DNA of 64,000 nt from an uncultured beta proteobacterium (GTDB lineage: Bacteria; Pseudomonadota; Gammaproteobacteria; Burkholderiales; Burkholderiaceae_C). Of the stretch, positions 60,067 to 64,000 are shown in pieces; within the stretch, counting starts at the first letter, position 1; every line of letters begins with the position of its first letter. Location: NCBI GenBank assembly GCA_903845935.1, contig CAIMZI010000077.1:1-64000 (forward strand). The letters are read 5' to 3'. A program made the position numbers and the translations under genes. The notes under the pieces are model-generated. The model saw only the letters and a list, made by a program, of their open reading frames with translations. It ran no database searches and had not been told where the DNA came from.

Positions 60067-61848
60067 TCAGCGCGCCAGGCAGGACAGCAGTTGATGCGGC
60101 AAGTCGGCAGGTCCGCACATGGCAAAGCAGGAATGGACGCCCAGTGCGCCCTGCATGGCCCGATGCTCGTCCATCGACGCAGCATCATTTCCCGGCCTAT
60201 TGAGACAGGACACCGCAATACCAAAGCGCCGGGCCTCTTGCGCCGCGTGTTGCAGGTCCACGGACAAATAGCGCGCGTCATGCACATCCACGTCGTGCGG
60301 CTGCCCGTCGGTGAGTAACAGCACGTGCGCACCGGGCTGGCCGCGCAGCTGGCTGCAGGCGTGGCGCAGCGCCGCGCCCAGGCGGGTGGACCATTCGCCC
60401 TGCACGCCCGCCAGCCGCGCCAGCGTGGATGCGGAATCGGCGCGGTCGGCAAAGCCCTTGATGCGCTGCACGCGCACCTGATGGCGCGTGTTGGAGGCAA
60501 AGGCCTGCACCGCACAAGCATGGCCCGCCTGCTCCAGCGCGCTAGCGGCAAGCAGCGACGATTCGCGCAACACATCCAGCAATGTTCGGTTTGAATCCGA
60601 AGCTTTCGCAAACGCAGCCGTACGCAGAGTAGACACCGAAGCATCCAGCAGGATCAGCACGCGCAGGGGCTGCGGGGCACGCAAAGGATGCAAATAAATA
60701 TGCGGATCGGGCTGGCGACGCATGCGCTGGTCGATGGCCGCATGCACCAGTGCGTTCAGGTGAAAGCGCTCGCCCTCGGTTGCGCGACCGGCCACTACCT
60801 GGGCGCGCTTGAGCGGCAGTCCAAGTTGCAGCACGCGCTTGAGGCGCGCCAGCAGCGCGGCATGGCGAGCCAGTGCCAAGCCAAGCGCCTGCTGAGCCTG
60901 GGCAGTTCCCTGGGGCGCGTCCTCTTCAAACACCTGGCACCACTTGGGGCGCATGCGGCAAATGAGCCGGTCCCACTCGCCATAGACGGCGGTTGGTCGG
61001 GCGGCTTCGGCCTGCTGTTCGATCGGCTGGGGTGCGGGCTTGCTACTGTCACCCTGCGCCTGTCCCACTTGCAGAGTATCCGCCGCGCTGAGTGGCTGGG
61101 TGGCCGGGGGCGCCTGCGGATCAGGCAACCAGAGGTGGCTGTTGTCGTCCCGGTAGGCCGGCTCCACCCCATAGAGCTGTGCATTGAAGGGCATGCGCAT
61201 CTGGCCCAGATCGTTGCCCAACAGGGAGGCGGCCTGGCGCATGGCCTCGGGCGTTGCCGGGGCCGCATGGTACAGAGCGCAGGCCTTGCACACCCAGGGG
61301 TGCGGGTCGGTGTAATGCGGGTCCAGCAGGCTGCGCTGAAGACGTTGCAGCAACACTTCGAAGCTGTTGCCGCTGCTAGCGTCGGCCAAGTGCCAGGGCA
61401 GCCACAGGGCGCGCAGGCCGGGCAATTCGGCAATCGCCTGCGCTTCAATCCGGGCGTCCTCCAGCACGCCCAGCAAGGCGAGCTGGATCGGCTTGAGCTT
61501 GCCGCGCGGCTGTGGCACATCGCCGTGGGCCAGATGGGCGCAGGCATGGGCCACGCTGGCACGCAACAACAGGGGCTGTTGCCAATGGACGGGAAGGTAG
61601 AGCGTGGGCGTGGGGACCACCGCAGAATGCGTGATGAGAACCGGCCGCTGGCGACTGGCCTCGTCCACGACGGTTGATCCGGTCGCAACTTGCGCTCCGG
61701 CTGGCGCGAGCCGCGCAAAGTGGGGTGCCACATTCCACAGCGCGCGCACATAGGCCGGCAGGTGGCGCGCGGCGGGCTGCATACCGCCCTGGACCGATGC
61801 AGGCATTGCGAAACGAGTGGGCAAGGCGCTAGTGGGCGAAGGAGGCAT
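60067..61848 (-). CDS. VWA-domain protein (NorD/CbbO type)
   Basis: A ~593-residue cytoplasmic protein. The C-terminal ~190 residues form a von Willebrand A domain with a MIDAS-type metal site: LRVLILLDASVSTLR (DxSxS, ~residues 417-425), a middle Thr/Asp region, and HVLLLTDGQPHDVDVHDARY. The N-terminal part (LLRASVAHACAHLAHG, LLGVLEDARIEAQAI) carries the conserved NorD/CbbO features, including the E-D-A-R-I-E motif. Such proteins work with MoxR-class AAA+ ATPases to activate or remodel a client enzyme. Start unclear: ATG 61848 (20 nt overlap with the AAA+ gene), GTG 61890 or ATG 61806. No ribosome-binding site decides it. Confidence 0.86.
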   Translation of the reverse strand: MPPSPTSALPTRFAMPASVQGGMQPAARHLPAYVRALWNVAPHFARLAPAGAQVATGSTVVDEASRQRPVLITHSAVVPTPTLYLPVHWQQPLLLRASVAHACAHLAHGDVPQPRGKLKPIQLALLGVLEDARIEAQAIAELPGLRALWLPWHLADASSGNSFEVLLQRLQRSLLDPHYTDPHPWVCKACALYHAAPATPEAMRQAASLLGNDLGQMRMPFNAQLYGVEPAYRDDNSHLWLPDPQAPPATQPLSAADTLQVGQAQGDSSKPAPQPIEQQAEAARPTAVYGEWDRLICRMRPKWCQVFEEDAPQGTAQAQQALGLALARHAALLARLKRVLQLGLPLKRAQVVAGRATEGERFHLNALVHAAIDQRMRRQPDPHIYLHPLRAPQPLRVLILLDASVSTLRTAAFAKASDSNRTLLDVLRESSLLAASALEQAGHACAVQAFASNTRHQVRVQRIKGFADRADSASTLARLAGVQGEWSTRLGAALRHACSQLRGQPGAHVLLLTDGQPHDVDVHDARYLSVDLQHAAQEARRFGIAVSCLNRPGNDAASMDEHRAMQGALGVHSCFAMCGPADLPHQLLSCLAR

Positions 61849-62641
61849 CCACTGCGGCGGCCAACGCGGTGGCCAAGTCGGGGTCGTCACACAAGGGGCA
61901 GGTGATGGCCTGTTGACAGGCGACGCGGGCGCTCAGGCCTTGGCGTGACAGCGAAGCAGCGTGGATCAGCATGCGCGTAGAAGCCCCCTCAGTCAGACCG
62001 TGTTCCTTGAGGCGGCGGGTGCGCTCGGCCACCGCCACCAGTTGGCGGGCAAGCGCGATGTCTACCTGCCCCTCATGCGCCACCACTGCGGCCTCTTGCT
62101 CTGCAGCCGGGTAGTTGAACTCCAGCCCGACAAAGCGCTGGCGGGTGGAGGGCTTGAGCGTCTTGTGCAGAGCCTGGTAGCCGGGGTTATAGGACACGAC
62201 CAGCTGGAAATCCGGGTGTGCCTGCAGCAGTTCATTGCAGGCGCTCAGCGGCAGGATGCGGCGCGCGTCGGTGAGCGGGTGCAGCACCACCGTGGTGTCG
62301 GCGCGCGCCTCCACCACCTCGTCCAAATAGCACAGGGCACCGTGGCGCGCCGCCTGCGTCAGCGGCCCGTCCTGCCAGCGTGTACCCTGCGCATCGAGCA
62401 ACCAGCGGCCCACCAGGTCGCTGGCCGACAAATCATCGTGGCAGGCCACGGTGACCAGCGGCTTGCCCAGGCGCCAGGCCATGTGCTCCACAAAGCGCGT
62501 CTTGCCGCAACCGGTGGGGCCCTTGAGCAGCACCGGCAGGCGGAGGGCGTGGGCCGCCTCAAATGCCGCCAGTTCATCGCCCTGCGCCGCGTAATAAGGC
62601 TCGGCCAATAGCCGCCACGCATGCAGCGGATCGGCGGGCAT
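61829..62641 (-). CDS. CbbQ/NirQ/NorQ-type MoxR AAA+ ATPase
   Basis: A 270-residue ATPase. Walker A GPTGCGKTRFVEHMAWRLG, sensor-type segment VACHDDLSASDLVGRWLLD, Walker B ALCYLDEVVEARADTTVVLHPL and the arginine-containing TLKPSTRQRFVGLEFNYP are all typical of the CbbQ/NirQ/NorQ/GpvN group. These form hexamers that, with a VWA partner, activate Rubisco (CbbQ-CbbO) or nitric oxide reductase (NorQ-NorD). The ATG at 62641 overlaps the amidase stop codon by 1 nt (TGATG); an in-frame extension to 62785 is read across the amidase gene and rejected. Next to an amidase, its client is probably that enzyme or a partner. Confidence 0.93.
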   Translation of the reverse strand: MPADPLHAWRLLAEPYYAAQGDELAAFEAAHALRLPVLLKGPTGCGKTRFVEHMAWRLGKPLVTVACHDDLSASDLVGRWLLDAQGTRWQDGPLTQAARHGALCYLDEVVEARADTTVVLHPLTDARRILPLSACNELLQAHPDFQLVVSYNPGYQALHKTLKPSTRQRFVGLEFNYPAAEQEAAVVAHEGQVDIALARQLVAVAERTRRLKEHGLTEGASTRMLIHAASLSRQGLSARVACQQAITCPLCDDPDLATALAAAVDASFAH

Positions 62642-63681
62642 CACTTGTGCTGCACGCTGTCGGGGTTGGGAATGCCGTCGATCGGACATTCCTCGGTGCC
62701 CACCATGGGCCGGGTAAAGGCTTCCACCGCCTTGCGCGTTCCTTCTGGATCGTTGACCCAGTTGGAGTAAAACTCGTAGGGGCAATCGGCCACGCCCTTG
62801 TCGCCCTCACGCGAGTTGATCATGCCGGTGTAGCCGCGGTGCAAGAGCTTGAAGAGATGGTTCTCGCTTTGGCCGTTTTTACGGAAGTCGCGGATCAGGC
62901 TGGTGCTGAGAGCTGCGTACTGCACGCCATAGTCCTCCTCGCCACATTCACCCATGGTGCGCCCGTCGAAACCGATGATGGCGCTGTGACCGAAGTAGCT
63001 ATAGACGCCGTCCCAACCCGCGGCATTGGCCACCGCCACATAGCTGTTGTTGGCCCAGGCCATTGCCTTGGCCATCAGCACCTGCTGGTCCTTGGCGGGA
63101 TACATATAACCCTGGCAGCGCACGATCAGCTCGGCGCCCTTCATCGCACAGTCGCGCCAGATTTCGGGGTAGTTGCCATCGTCGCAAATGATCAGGCTGA
63201 TCTTCATGCCCTTGGGGCCGTCCGAGACATAGGTGCAATTGCCCGGGTACCAGCCCTCAATCGGCACCCAGGGCATGATCTTACGGTACTTTTGCACGAT
63301 CTCGCCCTGGTCGTTCATCAGGATCAGCGTGTTGTAAGGCGCCTTGTTCGGGTGCTCCTCATGCTGCTCGCCGGTCAGCGAGAACACACCCCAGACCTTG
63401 GCCTTGCGGCAGGCCTCGGCAAAGATTTCAGTCTCGGCGCCGGGCACCGTGGCCGCTGTGGCGTACATCTCCTGGGAATCGTACATGATGCCGTGGGTGC
63501 TGTACTCGGGAAAGATAACCAGGTCCATGCCGGGCAGGCCAGACTTCATGCCGACGACCATGTCAGCGATCTTGCGTGCGTTGTCCAGCACCTCCGCCTT
63601 GGTGTGCAGACGCGGCATTTTGTAATTGACAACGGCCACACCGACCGTGTCTTTGCTGCTCGAAATATCACCGTGGTACAT
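62641..63681 (-). CDS. amiE: Aliphatic amidase
   Basis: A 346-residue nitrilase-superfamily enzyme, the same length as Pseudomonas aeruginosa AmiE and very similar in sequence throughout (start [20 protein letters not shown]; later [20 protein letters not shown]). The catalytic triad is Glu in [10 protein letters not shown], Lys in QKYRKIMPW and Cys in [11 protein letters not shown]. It hydrolyses short aliphatic amides such as acetamide and propionamide to the acid and ammonia. It lies 56 nt after an alpha/beta hydrolase gene and overlaps the AAA+ gene by 1 nt. The Pseudomonas regulators AmiC/AmiR are not in the window. Confidence 0.97.
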   Translation of the reverse strand: MYHGDISSSKDTVGVAVVNYKMPRLHTKAEVLDNARKIADMVVGMKSGLPGMDLVIFPEYSTHGIMYDSQEMYATAATVPGAETEIFAEACRKAKVWGVFSLTGEQHEEHPNKAPYNTLILMNDQGEIVQKYRKIMPWVPIEGWYPGNCTYVSDGPKGMKISLIICDDGNYPEIWRDCAMKGAELIVRCQGYMYPAKDQQVLMAKAMAWANNSYVAVANAAGWDGVYSYFGHSAIIGFDGRTMGECGEEDYGVQYAALSTSLIRDFRKNGQSENHLFKLLHRGYTGMINSREGDKGVADCPYEFYSNWVNDPEGTRKAVEAFTRPMVGTEECPIDGIPNPDSVQHK

Positions 63682-63737
63682 TTCAAATCCTAATCAATAA
63701 ATGGGGTTTTAAAAGAATCGCTACGCGATATCCGCGA

Positions 63738-64000
63738 TCAACTGGCGAGCAGTGCCTTCAGGTTGTCGTCAATAAACTTCGTGTCCACCGGGTTGGCACC
63801 GCCGCCTGCAAAGTGGCCCCAGACCCCAGGTATGGGAATGCAAACAGCGTTGGGCATGTGTTTGACTTCTTCCTCGTTATCCACCACCGGGAAGTAGAGA
63901 TCCATCTCCCCTGGCATTACCACCGCCTTTGCTTTGATCGCTCCCAGGGCCTTCTTGAAGTCGCCCTTAAAGACGGGATTGGCACTGATGTCGCCGTATT
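63738..64000 (-). CDS. Alpha/beta-fold hydrolase (homoserine O-acetyltransferase-like), C-terminal part
   Basis: The frame is open to the right edge of the window, so only the last ~87 residues are seen. YGDISANPVFKGDF, then AIKAKAVVMPGEMDLYF with the catalytic-acid Asp, and IPIPGVWGHFAGGGANPVD, with the catalytic His in GHFAGG, are the C-terminal features of the MetX-like alpha/beta hydrolase family. Such enzymes are acetyltransferases or esterases. It precedes the amidase by 56 nt on the same strand and likely belongs to the same operon. An esterase or hydrolase acting on related acyl compounds would fit. Confidence 0.8.
   Translation of the reverse strand, partial: YGDISANPVFKGDFKKALGAIKAKAVVMPGEMDLYFPVVDNEEEVKHMPNAVCIPIPGVWGHFAGGGANPVDTKFIDDNLKALLAS

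Noticed and set aside
1..64000. CRISPR arrays, transposons, integrase sites, tRNA or rRNA genes
   Set aside because: No repeated spacer units, transposase motifs, tRNA-like cloverleaf or rRNA segments were seen on reading the window.

Overview
The window reads as chromosome from a betaproteobacterium of the order Burkholderiales, most likely Comamonadaceae (Rhodoferax/Polaromonas-like). Supporting signs are the two Burkholderiales-type trimeric porins, Coq7, the single-gene Lrp regulator beside glmS, the tandem FolB genes and the generally GC-rich coding sequence with AT-richer promoters. This placement is inference from gene content; no 16S gene is present. I see no insertion sequence, prophage, CRISPR array, tRNA or rRNA.

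Layout. 0-6.7 kb: the tail of an RpiR-type regulator, then three toxin-antitoxin loci (a CcdB toxin with a hybrid Phd-CcdA antitoxin, an intact BrnA next to a 5'-truncated brnT, and a RelE/Phd pair) interspersed with OmpW, two porins, Coq7 and an OsmC-family protein. 6.7-16.8 kb: ilvA, a 5'-nucleotidase, an SbmA/YddA-type ABC exporter, queC, two small hypothetical or anti-sigma-like genes, an acetyl-CoA hydrolase/CoA-transferase divergent from a DMT transporter, and a degenerate HD-GYP protein. 16.9-19.8 kb: a three-gene oxidoreductase operon. 20-27.8 kb: a membrane diguanylate cyclase and a complete RND efflux operon (adaptor, pump, outer-membrane lipoprotein). 27.9-32 kb: a tightly overlapped operon of two pteridine-reductase-like SDRs, two FolB paralogues, TtcA and a histidine phosphatase, divergent from a MidA-type methyltransferase. 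33-37 kb: a ROK sugar kinase behind two LacI-type operator-like sites, a periplasmic binding protein and a chemoreceptor.

37-48.6 kb is the sugar region. A D-xylose operon (xylF, xylH, xylG-like, ROK repressor, xylB, xylA, a Gfo/Idh/MocA dehydrogenase) runs on the minus strand and is followed 40 nt later, on the same strand, by an FG-GAP/CRTAC1 protein and a vanadium-haloperoxidase-like enzyme whose genes overlap by 4 nt. The xylF promoter region carries a palindromic operator candidate and a CRP-like site. 48.7-58.1 kb holds housekeeping genes: cca, a GST, a soluble lytic transglycosylase, 5-formyl-THF cyclo-ligase, glmU, a sensor-less histidine kinase, an Lrp regulator and glmS. 58-64 kb holds two less ordinary loci: a TPR protein with an ATP-grasp-like C-terminus, and an operon of an alpha/beta hydrolase, aliphatic amidase AmiE, a MoxR-class (CbbQ/NorQ) AAA+ ATPase and a VWA-domain protein.

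The observations most worth following up are the hybrid Phd-CcdA antitoxin, the amidase-MoxR-VWA operon, the TPR/ATP-grasp protein, the doubled pteridine gene set, the FG-GAP/haloperoxidase pair, and a recurrent AGGGTTTACCCT-like palindrome present in several promoter regions.
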